Source: an uncultured Tropicimonas sp. (lineage in GTDB: Bacteria > Pseudomonadota > Alphaproteobacteria > Rhodobacterales > Rhodobacteraceae). Taken from it: 38,432 nt of DNA. This document shows positions 1 through 9,059 of the stretch, one piece after another; position 1 is the stretch's first letter; every line of letters starts with the position of its first letter. Below the pieces are notes generated by a model. That model worked only from the letters and a program-made list of their open reading frames with translations. It was not told the DNA's origin and made no database searches. Location: NCBI GenBank assembly GCA_947495685.1, contig CANLZY010000039.1, forward strand, positions 1 through 38,432, read 5' to 3'. Made by a program: the position numbers and the translations under genes.

Positions 1-153
1 GTCGACCCCAAAAAGACGACCAGCGGCACTCTTGCTCATACCATCAACATGGCACGCTCGACGGACACGGTTGAATAGGTCCACAGACCACATCGCCCCA
101 CCCTCCGCTCATCCGCTTCAGGTGTCAGTCTGCGGATTTCCACTCCGCGACGC
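1..153. other. non-coding left edge
   Basis: I see no recognisable gene in this 153-base stretch downstream of the minus-strand hydrolase. The short open frames crossing it on the plus strand overlap the hydrolase and have no family resemblance. No clear terminator hairpin was found after the hydrolase stop codon. Confidence 0.5.
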
Positions 154-987
154 TCAGATCATCAGACCCTTTCCGTGGGCATCCTGTCGCCGGGAGACAC
201 AGGTTTGTGCAATCAGAGCGTTCACCTGTGTTGGCGTCTCGATGGACGATGAATGGCCCGCTCCCGTGAACACGGCCATCTCCGATCCCTCGATTGCTGC
301 GTGCAATCGTTCAGATTGCGCGGGCTCCGTGGCAATGTCTTCATCCCCGACGCCGATTCCGACGGGCACCCGGATCTTGCCCAGAAAATCGCTGCAACCT
401 TTGCGCCCAATCACGCCCGTCACGGCTCGCGTGATACCGACCCGGTGATTGCCGGATATGGCGGCCGCCCAGCGTTTCCTGTCCGTTTCACGCGCAGGGT
501 CGTTCAGGAACGTCCGCCCAAACAAGATCGGCAGAACCTGGCCAACAACAGCCCACGGCCCGATCCAGCGGGCAACAAGGTTGAGCATCCGGTATTTCGG
601 TTTGTTGTCTGGTGGTTCCGGGTCGCCAGACGTGTCCAACAGGGTGAGCGTCTTCAACAGGTCCGGTCGTTGTGCGGCCAATCTCATGCCGACAAAACCG
701 CCCATGCTGAGGCCGACAAAGTGGCAGGGCGCAATGCCCAGATGTTCGATCAGCGCGGCGGCATCCGCGGTCAGGGTCTCCATGTCATATCCATCTTTGG
801 TCACGCCGCTTTTTCCCTGACCACGGTGATCGAACGTGACACAGCGATAGCGATCCCGGAAGTGCGAAACCTGATTCTCGAACATGGCGCCACTGAAGAG
901 AAGCCCGTGGGAAAACACGATCGCCTCACCATCGCCGCCCGTATCGGTGAAGTGGATGGTCGCTCCGTTCAGATCAATATGTGGCAT
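154..987 (-). CDS. alpha/beta hydrolase
   Basis: This 277-residue soluble protein belongs to the alpha/beta-hydrolase fold superfamily. It shows the oxyanion segment FSHGLL near residues 25-30, a DHRGQGKS turn near 53-60, and the nucleophile elbow GLSMGG with Ser94. The probable acid lies in GDED around residues 214-217, and the catalytic histidine is His245 in GAGHSS. The length is normal for esterases, haloperoxidase-like enzymes and 3-oxoadipate enol-lactonase relatives, so the fold is clear but the substrate is not. It begins MPHIDLNG, typical of enol-lactonase-like members. The gene stands alone: about 770 bases without a recognisable gene separate it from the upstream minus-strand giant gene, so it probably has its own promoter. 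There is no signal peptide, so a cytoplasmic location is expected. Confidence 0.88.
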   Translation of the reverse strand: MPHIDLNGATIHFTDTGGDGEAIVFSHGLLFSGAMFENQVSHFRDRYRCVTFDHRGQGKSGVTKDGYDMETLTADAAALIEHLGIAPCHFVGLSMGGFVGMRLAAQRPDLLKTLTLLDTSGDPEPPDNKPKYRMLNLVARWIGPWAVVGQVLPILFGRTFLNDPARETDRKRWAAAISGNHRVGITRAVTGVIGRKGCSDFLGKIRVPVGIGVGDEDIATEPAQSERLHAAIEGSEMAVFTGAGHSSSIETPTQVNALIAQTCVSRRQDAHGKGLMI

Positions 988-1753
988 CCTACGGTTCCCA
1001 TGTGAGATTCCCCTTGAGGCAATACCGCCCTGTATTGCACGACCGGGTCCCTTTCGTCAGGGTCAACGGTCGGCGGCATCAGGGTCCTGTTGGCTTGCGA
1101 GCAGCCGTTGGCCGACAGGTTCCGGCGTTTCCGTGAACGGCAGAGCGATGCCCGTCCCCGGTTGCGAACGGCACGAATGCCGTCCTGTTTGCCCCTTCGG
1201 CAGTCGGGAGGTCATGAGATTTGTCTCCGTGGAGTTTCATTGCGAGTGCGCGGGTCTCGATTTCAGGATTGCTGAACAGGCGTCCAATTGCCGGTTTTCC
1301 GGCATCGGCCGAGAGGACGGTGTCGGCGTGACGTGCCCCCCGGACATCGGCGGACGGCGCCGATCAGGCGGGCGACGTTGGGTGGGCATACGGATCTGAT
1401 TGATCAGGGGCGGACCGAATACTCGCGGCGCCCTTCCACGCCGTGCCACTCAAGCAAGCGCGCTCACAAATGTCTTGGGGAGGGGTGCGGCGTCGGCGGC
1501 AGGGACAGCAACGTCTGCGATAGCTGCGTGCTCGTTGCCGACGGGCTCTGCAAAGTTCGGATCAAGGGCTGTGTCGACCGAGTCATCACCGGTCGGGCCA
1601 TCCATGAAGGGCAAGGGGGAGGTCGGGCTCTAGCCGTCCAGTGCAACAAGGACTGACGTCAAAAATCACCGCCTGGCGGGTGACTGCAACGTTCGGTCCG
1701 TGCGAGGCAGGGTTGGCGGGGCGCCGGCGAAATGCCGGCGCCCCGTGGAAAGA
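988..1753. other. intergenic region without a recognised gene
   Basis: About 770 bases lie between the hydrolase start and the stop codon of the giant secreted protein. Open frames occur on both strands, as expected in GC-rich DNA, but none has a convincing ribosome site plus family resemblance. The only clear structure is the strong hairpin at 1718-1744. A decayed gene here cannot be excluded. Confidence 0.5.
1718..1744 (-). terminator. terminator-like hairpin after giant gene
   Basis: There is a perfect 11-bp inverted repeat, GGGGCGCCGGC (1718-1728) and GCCGGCGCCCC (1734-1744), with a 5-nt loop. It sits ten bases past the stop codon of the minus-strand giant gene. No strong T-run follows on the minus strand, so it may act as a transcript-end stabiliser as well as, or instead of, an intrinsic terminator. 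Confidence 0.65.
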
Positions 1754-4700
1754 TCATGCGAAGTAGAAGTTGTCAGCTTCGAGTTCGAGGGAGACTCCCT
1801 CCAGCGTGGCGATCTGATGACCGTCGAGGCTGATCAGCAGGTCGTTCGCTGTCGTCACTTCCTGCTGGATGTGGACGTTGTAGTTGTCCGGATCCAGATC
1901 GAAACCGATGACGCCCAACGCATCCCCTTCTTCGAGGTTGAAGCCGGTGATGGTGCTCTGACCCATCGCGAGCGCCGTCTCTTCGCCATAGCCGAGTACG
2001 AAGACATCGGCCCCGGTATCGCCAAAGAAGGTGTTGCCGCCCTGGCCAACCAGGATGTCGTCACCTGCGGTCCCGGTGATCGCGGTGTCCGCGTCATGTA
2101 CCGTGACGGTTTCGTAGGACAGGACCAGTTCGGAGTCATAGACCGTGACCGGCTTCATGTCGCCCTTGATGTAGAAGGCGAGGTCGAAGTTGCTGGTCAT
2201 GTTCAGACCGTTGCTGGACACCGTCCCGTCGCCGGTCATCCAGCCGGCGCTGAGCGTCAACGGTGATACTCCGGCCCAATCGAGCAGGTTGATCACGGTG
2301 GTGGTGTCGACGCCGACCTCATACTTCTCCTCTCCATTGGTGATCGGCAGCGGATCCTGTGGATCCTGCGGCATCTCCACGCTCGGCAGATCCTGCCCGT
2401 ACTTGTTGGGCTGGAGCCGCCAGCGCGGACCGAGCTCGTACCCGCCCTCATCGTTCAGGACAGCCTGGAAGGGCTCACGATCCATGGTGGTGTACCATTC
2501 GTTTGTGAACCCATCGACGAGGTCGGATGACATTGCGCCCATCTCGGCGATCAACGAGTCGGCGTAGAGATCCGGCAGCGTGAAGTCACGCAGAACCGTG
2601 CCGGCTTCGTAGAGCGTACCGTTGCCTGAGTAATAGGCCTCGGTGGACACCCACTGCACGACGTCGCCGTCGGAATCGAGCACCTCGGTGTAGCTGGGAA
2701 GGTTCCCGATCGCGGCCTCGTTTTCGAAGTCTTCCGGCCGGATCTGGTCGTTCGGGTTGTTGGTGACCGTGTGGTTCACCACCAACTCGGCGGCCGTGAC
2801 GTGGAAGAGCTTCATGACACCGCTGTCTTCCTCGGTCCACTCGTCGGGCAGCTGCATCTCGGCAGAGGCCCGAACGTCATTGGGCCGCTTGATCAGGTTG
2901 CCCCAGCGATACAGCAGTTTGCCGTCGTCCTTGAGAGTCACCGAATAGTCGGTGCTGACCGCGATGTCCTCGACCATGGAACTCTCGTTCGGATCAAGGA
3001 TATCCGCGATACCGGCGGTCCCGAAACCGTTCAGGCCCCGATCCCAGACGTCTGCCTGGCCATTCCCGGTCAGATCGATCGCGGCGACGTCCAGATCAAC
3101 GCCGTCGAATTCTACCGTCGCGGTCATGTTCGTATAGCTGTCGAGCACGCCGTCTCGGTCGAAGTCCAGGTCGGTCCGTTCTGCAACGCCGTCAATCGAG
3201 GATTGCAGCGCCTGCACGATATCCCACACGTACAAGCCATGCATGGTGCCCATCACCGGGTTGTCGTCGGCATCGAACACCAGCGTGCCATCGTCGTTGA
3301 CCTCGTAGTCCACCAGCCGCAGGTCGTCGTCCAGCGGCAGCAGCGCCTCGGAATCACCCGGGAAACTCTGATCCGACAGAACTGACTGCATCACCGAATA
3401 GTGCTCGGTCGACGCCTTGACCGCATCGCCACCCATGCCGACCAGCCAGGTGCCCAGAATGTTGGGCGACTGCATGAAGTCGGTCCGGGCATTCGAGATC
3501 ACGAGGCCAAGCTGCGTGGTGCCGTCTTCGGCAAGCAGGTCACCCGCCCAACCTTCGGTGTAAAGGCCATCCCGGGTCTTGTCCTGGGCACCGATGAAGT
3601 CGGTGACGACGAAGCCGAACTCGCTGTCGATCGGATAGAGCGACACGCCGTCCTTGGTCGTTGTCGGGGTGGCGCCGAAGTCGATGATCCCACCGTCCTT
3701 GCCCTGGGTTGCCCCGTCAAACCCACCTTGTATGTCATCGGTGGAGAAGGTGTGGGAAACCCGATAAGCGGTTTCGGAGGTGTTCAGCAACACGTCCGCA
3801 GGCGTTGGAACCTCGGGCGGAGGTGTGCCGGAGCCACCATGCCCATGGCCATCGTCTTCGACGACAACTTCCACCGGCTCACTGTCGACGATGGATGCCA
3901 TGGCGTCAAAGTTGCCAACCATGACGTCGGTCCAGTCTGTGCCCGCCGACCACTTGCCGAAGGTCTCCATGGTCCCTTTTTCGCCATCCGAGGCGATGAC
4001 TTTCCAGACCCCGAGTTTGCTGTTGCGGACGGAAACGTCATCGAGGCCATCGCCATTGAAGTCGCCGATCCCAAAGTCAGCCCAGTTCGAATGGGCCGTC
4101 AGCTTGCTGAACTCTGTGAAGACCAAGCCTTCACTTTCAGACTGACCGAAGCCAACCCTCAGGTGACCGGTTGCGGCATTGTGAGTGAAGACATCCGAGA
4201 CGCCATCGCCGTTTGCGTCACCAACCCCGATGATCCTGAAGTCGGCATCGGATTTGGTCAGGTTCTGGCCCTTGTCGAACTTGTCGCCTTCAGAGTAGCT
4301 GGCAACCCATTGACCATCGGCGGTCATACCGAAGATGTCGTCAAAACCGTCACCGTTGAAGTCGCCGGACACCACGGTGTAGTCCTGCGGTGCCCAGGCG
4401 CCGCCCCATGGCTCTGCCTTCAGGCCGGTTGCCTCGTCGAACTGGATAACCTGCCAGTTGTTGACGTTGCCGCCGGTCCCGAGTTTGCGCCCGGCCAACT
4501 CTTCCTTTCCGTCACCGTCAAAGTCGCCCACCATCAGATCGACAACCTTGGTGGTGTCCCATTTCGGGAGCCCCCGGGATATGCCGAAGGTGCCGTCCTT
4601 GGAGACGATCCCGATCCTGCCAACTTCTGTCCGGTAGACCAGTTCGTCCGAACCGTTGCCGTCAAAGTCGACGGCGAAGAGTTCAGCCACGGTCCCGACG

Positions 4701-7700
4701 CCTCTGAGCGACTTGGTGGAGAAATCGTACCGCCAGTCGAGTTCGAGTGTTGTCGGATCGAAGTCGAAGTTGGTCAGTCCGAAGATCGCCTTGGAGGCCG
4801 CAAGTCCGCCGATGTCGTCGATGCCGTCACCGTTGAAGTCGCCGACAACCGCGTCGACCCAGTCCGAGCTTCTGTAGGAGCCGTATGCGTCCTTGACGAA
4901 TTTCTCGCCATTCGACAGTCCGGTGGTCCAGTTCATGTCAAGACGCCCGGTGACATCGTCGTAGGGGCTGGTCAGGTTGACCAGGTAGTCCTCGACCTCG
5001 CCGTGGAAATCGCTCTCCGGGGTGCTGTCATAGGCAGCCACGCCGTCCGGCGTGTCGCTCAGGATGAACCGGGTAAAGACGGACTCGTCTGCCAGATCGG
5101 CCATCTGGTAGTCGGGCACCGAGAAGCTGATCATGTTCGATCCGTCAACCAGAACCTCGCCATCCAGGACCAGTTCGTCGTCGTCCCAGACGCCGTTGCC
5201 GTCCAGATCGAACCAGGCAAACAGGTAGCCTTCGGTCAATCCGGACGCGTCGATCGATGCGGAAACGTCGATCCAGGCTTCCTGGCCGCTGACCAGAGGC
5301 GTCAGGAATACGGTCGCGTTGCCTTCGTCATCGACATTCTGCAGGTCGTCGCCAAGCGCATGGTCGTTGACCAACGGCGCATTCTCGGAGTCGATATCCG
5401 CTTTCAGCACCTCGACGCCGTCTACCGGCGCACCCAGATAGAAGCCCGACATGATCTGCGCACGAGCTGCATCCATATCGGCAGAGGTCTGATAGAACCG
5501 GGTCGTCCCGTCATCAGGTGCATCGCCGTAGTCGTAGAGCTTGAGAACGGTAGGATCCGCCTCGTATTCCACGATCAGCTGGATGTCATAGATCTTGGCC
5601 GAATCCTGGCGATCGCCCTTCAGGTAGACCGCGACATCCAGGAAATTGGAGGTCAGGGTTTGACCGTTCGGCGTCACCGCCGACAGGACGAAACCGTCAA
5701 CCAGCGCGTCGCCCTGTTGGAGCGAGACCCTTGTTTCCAGATCGGGCTGGAGGATTTCGATGTTTTGCCAACCTTCGTCGATGATGCCATCACGGTCTTC
5801 GTCCAACCGTGTCGGATCGATCAACGTCCAGCCACTCGACCAGTTCAGCGGAGATTCGCTCTCCCAATCCAGCAGGTTCAACGTGGTCGTTGTTGTCGTG
5901 CCCACCGGATAACCGATGTTGTCATGCTGGAACGGCGGTGCAGAATTGTCGACCGTCGGGATTGTGACGCCCGGTATGTCCTGGCCGAACTTGTTTGCGG
6001 CCAGTCGCCAACGTGGCCCCGAGACGAGCGCGTCATCGGTGTAGCCAGCCGCCTCTGCGGCGTCACGGCTCGCGAACCCGATGAAGTCCTGCCGGAACGG
6101 GTCATCCGGGAACTGATCATAGGACCACTCGAACGGGTCGCGGTCCATCGAGGTGAACCACTCGTTGGTGAAGCCCTCTGTCAGGTCTTCGGATTCGAAG
6201 GCCAGCCCGGCCGTGTCGTTGAGCGCGATCAGGGCCGTGCTCAACAGAACCGTGCCGATCAGGTTGCCGTCGGCATCGCGGTTGCGATAGCCGGCCAGCA
6301 CCGACTCACCCTCGGTGTTCGGCGGGAAGTAGACGGCGTCTTCCGCGTCGCCGGTCATGTCGATCTCGCCGGTGTCCGTCAGCTTGAAGTAGCTGGGCAG
6401 GAAGTCGCCCGCGCCCGCATAGGCATCGTTTGGCGACACCCAGAGCTGTTCGCCCTCGTTGTCAGGATCGATCACGATGTAATAGGCCGGCTTGCGCCCG
6501 ACCGCGTCCTCGTTCTCGTAATCCTCGGGGCGAACCTGATCGTTCGGGTTGTTGGTGATGTCGTGTTTGATCACCAGTTCGGCGCGGGACACATAATATC
6601 CCTTGCCATCATTGAGCGCGTTTGCATCGGCATAGCCGTTGCTGTCGGAATCCTGCGTCCACTCGTCGGGCAGGTCCAGCTTCACATCCATCCGGATGTC
6701 GTTCGGCCGTTTGACCGCGGTCCCCCAACGATACAGCAGCTTGCCGTCATCCTTCAGCGTGACAGAATAGTCGTCCCCAAACGCGATGTCATAGGTGACC
6801 GTGCTTTCGTTCGGTTCCAGGATATCGACCAGGTCGACCGTGCCCAGACCATTCAGGGTGCTGTCGCTGATGTCCCAGGTACCATCGCTGCCCAGATCCA
6901 CCGCCGCGACATCAGTCGCCACGCCATCAACCATCTGGCTGATCGTGCCGACCGTGTAGTCGTCCGCCACACCGTCGCCGTTGAAATCACGCTCCGGGGC
7001 GACCGTCGTCGGGTCGGCAAGCGTTTCAACCGCTGTTTCCAGGGCGCCCGTCAACTCGTTGACGTAAAGCCCTTGCAACGGGCCATCCGCAAAGCTGGTG
7101 ACATTTCCGTCACCGTCCGGGATCGGGTCAAGATCCAGAATGCGCAGATTGTTGTCGAGCGCATACAGAGCGCCCTCGTCGCCCGCATGGGCCTGATCCG
7201 ACAGCAACGTCGCCATGACGTCATAGTGCTCTGTCGATGCCTTGACGGTGTTCCCGCCCAGCCCCGCGGCCCATGTGCCCAGCGGTTGGCCGGAAATGAA
7301 GGTTTCCGTGGCGGCGTTGTGCAACGCAAGACCAACCGGCTTGGCGTCGTCTTCGTCGATCACGCCGTCGCCATTGACGTCAATCGGATCACCGTTCTCG
7401 TCGTAGGTGTAGTCCGTCAGATCGCCGGCCCAGCCTTCGCCGTAGTCGTAGTCATGGACTTTCTGAATCGCGCCAAGGAAGTCCTGAACATAGAACCCGA
7501 ACTCGCTGTCGATCGGGTACAGGGCGTTGCCTGACTTGTCGACGTAGACCGGTGTTTCGGACGCCCAGGATGTATCCAGAATCAGCGGGTCTCCGAGAAG
7601 CGGGTCTTCGGAATAGGTCACGCCGTCAAATCCGCCGACAATGTCATCGATCGAAAAGACGTGCTTTTCGGACAGGAAACTGACCCCCACCGTGGCGGCG

Positions 7701-8554
7701 TCGCCGTCTTCGGCAAGGTCGGTTGGCGTGATCTGGTCGAACAGGGCCAGGACCGGTGCAACACTGAACAAGTCAACGGTGTCGGGACCGCTCGGCGAAG
7801 CAGGGCTTGCCAGCGCGGTCAGAGCGCTGCGCATGTCGGAGAGCGCCGTCTCGAGCGACGGTTCCGCGCCAGAACTGGCGGCGGCGTCCTCGGGGCTGCT
7901 GTCCCGGGCGCCTCGCACGGAGGCGCGACTGCTGCTGTCCCTGGAAGTGGGAGACGCTCTGGATGACACTTCTGCTGTCGCGAAGGCATCAGCGCCGGAA
8001 GCAGCGGAAAACGCCATTGGCGCCACTGCGGCTGTCGATGTCTCGGCCTGATCCGATTGGAAGGCTGCGACAAGGTCATCGCCTTCCGGCGCGACAGGGG
8101 ATTCTGGCAACGCTGCAAGCAATGCTTGTGCGCTTGCCTTGCTGAGTACCGGCACCGGGGCCGGGCTCGTCAGCAGATCCGAGAGTTGCGACATGTACGA
8201 AAGGGCACCCCCCAAGGACGCACTCCGGTCGGTTCCGGCAAACGGATTCGCGGTCAAGTCATCCAGATATGCCTGAAGCATCTGCTCGAAGGAGCGAGCC
8301 TCCGCCGCGACCGTCAACGTCGCGATATCGGCCTGGTAATTGCGACTCTCTGATGTGAGAGTGTCTGACTTCGGATCCGACCTGGCAGAATCGGCGACCG
8401 AATCGGGGGGGAGGACCCCGCTCCCGATGTCTGCCGGTGCGATGCCCATGGCATCGTTCCGGCCCAAGGCGTCTTCACTGCGCAACGTGTCAAGTTCGCT
8501 TGAAGGTTCATTGATTTCAGTGGTTTCTACGGATTCCAGAATATCTTTTGCCAT
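1754..8554 (-). CDS. giant type I-secreted protein with duplicated module, GEVED and FG-GAP domains
   Basis: This predicted extracellular protein has 2266 residues. The start at 8554 (MAKDILESVE) is chosen because GGGGGGAAG lies just upstream; the frame stays open 36 codons further but without a ribosome site. There is no Sec signal. Order of parts: a Ser/Ala-rich N-terminus (about 1-290); module A (about 295-1005); a GEVED domain starting YDYGDAPDD (about 1008) and ending GEVEDYLV (about 1185); six or seven FG-GAP/VCBS repeats with Ca-binding loops such as DFNGDGIDDIGG (about 1200-1545); an acidic, His/Gly-containing linker (about 1545-1590); module B (about 1597-2148); and a short RTX-like tail with GTAGDDILVGQGG (about 2150-2266). 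Modules A and B share LYPIDSEFGF, KASTEHY, YSVTLKDDGKLLYRWG, NNPNDQ, RPED and GPRWRL, so they are paralogous. I do not recognise the module itself. The ending LELEADNFYFA resembles RTX type I secretion tails. A role in adhesion or matrix formation is inference. Confidence 0.88.
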   Translation of the reverse strand: MAKDILESVETTEINEPSSELDTLRSEDALGRNDAMGIAPADIGSGVLPPDSVADSARSDPKSDTLTSESRNYQADIATLTVAAEARSFEQMLQAYLDDLTANPFAGTDRSASLGGALSYMSQLSDLLTSPAPVPVLSKASAQALLAALPESPVAPEGDDLVAAFQSDQAETSTAAVAPMAFSAASGADAFATAEVSSRASPTSRDSSSRASVRGARDSSPEDAAASSGAEPSLETALSDMRSALTALASPASPSGPDTVDLFSVAPVLALFDQITPTDLAEDGDAATVGVSFLSEKHVFSIDDIVGGFDGVTYSEDPLLGDPLILDTSWASETPVYVDKSGNALYPIDSEFGFYVQDFLGAIQKVHDYDYGEGWAGDLTDYTYDENGDPIDVNGDGVIDEDDAKPVGLALHNAATETFISGQPLGTWAAGLGGNTVKASTEHYDVMATLLSDQAHAGDEGALYALDNNLRILDLDPIPDGDGNVTSFADGPLQGLYVNELTGALETAVETLADPTTVAPERDFNGDGVADDYTVGTISQMVDGVATDVAAVDLGSDGTWDISDSTLNGLGTVDLVDILEPNESTVTYDIAFGDDYSVTLKDDGKLLYRWGTAVKRPNDIRMDVKLDLPDEWTQDSDSNGYADANALNDGKGYYVSRAELVIKHDITNNPNDQVRPEDYENEDAVGRKPAYYIVIDPDNEGEQLWVSPNDAYAGAGDFLPSYFKLTDTGEIDMTGDAEDAVYFPPNTEGESVLAGYRNRDADGNLIGTVLLSTALIALNDTAGLAFESEDLTEGFTNEWFTSMDRDPFEWSYDQFPDDPFRQDFIGFASRDAAEAAGYTDDALVSGPRWRLAANKFGQDIPGVTIPTVDNSAPPFQHDNIGYPVGTTTTTTLNLLDWESESPLNWSSGWTLIDPTRLDEDRDGIIDEGWQNIEILQPDLETRVSLQQGDALVDGFVLSAVTPNGQTLTSNFLDVAVYLKGDRQDSAKIYDIQLIVEYEADPTVLKLYDYGDAPDDGTTRFYQTSADMDAARAQIMSGFYLGAPVDGVEVLKADIDSENAPLVNDHALGDDLQNVDDEGNATVFLTPLVSGQEAWIDVSASIDASGLTEGYLFAWFDLDGNGVWDDDELVLDGEVLVDGSNMISFSVPDYQMADLADESVFTRFILSDTPDGVAAYDSTPESDFHGEVEDYLVNLTSPYDDVTGRLDMNWTTGLSNGEKFVKDAYGSYRSSDWVDAVVGDFNGDGIDDIGGLAASKAIFGLTNFDFDPTTLELDWRYDFSTKSLRGVGTVAELFAVDFDGNGSDELVYRTEVGRIGIVSKDGTFGISRGLPKWDTTKVVDLMVGDFDGDGKEELAGRKLGTGGNVNNWQVIQFDEATGLKAEPWGGAWAPQDYTVVSGDFNGDGFDDIFGMTADGQWVASYSEGDKFDKGQNLTKSDADFRIIGVGDANGDGVSDVFTHNAATGHLRVGFGQSESEGLVFTEFSKLTAHSNWADFGIGDFNGDGLDDVSVRNSKLGVWKVIASDGEKGTMETFGKWSAGTDWTDVMVGNFDAMASIVDSEPVEVVVEDDGHGHGGSGTPPPEVPTPADVLLNTSETAYRVSHTFSTDDIQGGFDGATQGKDGGIIDFGATPTTTKDGVSLYPIDSEFGFVVTDFIGAQDKTRDGLYTEGWAGDLLAEDGTTQLGLVISNARTDFMQSPNILGTWLVGMGGDAVKASTEHYSVMQSVLSDQSFPGDSEALLPLDDDLRLVDYEVNDDGTLVFDADDNPVMGTMHGLYVWDIVQALQSSIDGVAERTDLDFDRDGVLDSYTNMTATVEFDGVDLDVAAIDLTGNGQADVWDRGLNGFGTAGIADILDPNESSMVEDIAVSTDYSVTLKDDGKLLYRWGNLIKRPNDVRASAEMQLPDEWTEEDSGVMKLFHVTAAELVVNHTVTNNPNDQIRPEDFENEAAIGNLPSYTEVLDSDGDVVQWVSTEAYYSGNGTLYEAGTVLRDFTLPDLYADSLIAEMGAMSSDLVDGFTNEWYTTMDREPFQAVLNDEGGYELGPRWRLQPNKYGQDLPSVEMPQDPQDPLPITNGEEKYEVGVDTTTVINLLDWAGVSPLTLSAGWMTGDGTVSSNGLNMTSNFDLAFYIKGDMKPVTVYDSELVLSYETVTVHDADTAITGTAGDDILVGQGGNTFFGDTGADVFVLGYGEETALAMGQSTITGFNLEEGDALGVIGFDLDPDNYNVHIQQEVTTANDLLISLDGHQIATLEGVSLELEADNFYFA

Positions 8555-9059
8555 CTTGCTTCCCCCCAAAATCGGCATATCTTTCCCGTCGATGTGGCCA
8601 GTCGCACAAATCTGTCTGTTGCGTTTCTGGCGCACACTCAAAGACATATCCAAGATATTCAAAAATTCGCTTTTTGTCGTTGATTGATATCAAATTCGCC
8701 GCGTTCCCGTGGTCTCACCCATAGGACGCTCCGCGCACTCTGCGGTTCCAGATCGATGGAAACCCCGTGATGTATCGCGTGGTGAGGCCAATCTCCGTGT
8801 GGCCGCAGGGCTGCCGGGATGAATGCATGTGGCAGGTTGATTGCGTGTGGCCCACCGGACCCGACGCATCAGCGAGCGGCGACTTCGTCGATGAGATCGC
8901 CGTGGGGCAACCGGTCAACCGGGCCGACTCGACGCGGAGATCCCCGGCCCATCAGGTTGCAATAAGTGAAGGACCCCGGGCAAGCGATCCCGGGGTGGGA
9001 TGCTTGCCCGGGGCCGAATTGCCCGAGGGCAGGAGCGCAAACGCCGTCAACTGTTTTGG
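8555..9059. other. intergenic region between two secreted-protein genes
   Basis: About 500 bases contain no recognisable gene. The part nearest the giant gene (about 8640-8700) is AT-rich and should hold its promoter. It includes the palindrome TTGATATCAA (8685-8694) and two direct copies of AAATTCGC (8664-8671 and 8693-8700), which are possible regulator sites. The other end holds the terminator hairpin of the upstream RTX gene. Confidence 0.5.
8974..9013 (-). terminator. hairpin terminator after RTX gene
   Basis: There is a perfect 12-bp inverted repeat, CCCCGGGCAAGC (8974-8985) and GCTTGCCCGGGG (9002-9013), 47 bases past the stop of the minus-strand RTX gene. The 16-nt loop contains a third CCCGGGG arm (8989-8995), so an alternative shorter hairpin can form. 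No long T-run follows. Confidence 0.65.

Noticed and set aside
3401-7534. Open frame of about 1377 codons on the plus strand, opposite the giant secreted-protein gene
   Set aside because: It is the antisense shadow of a GC-rich coding region. The minus strand carries clear GEVED, FG-GAP, duplicated-module and RTX motifs, and the plus-strand product has no domain and no ribosome site.
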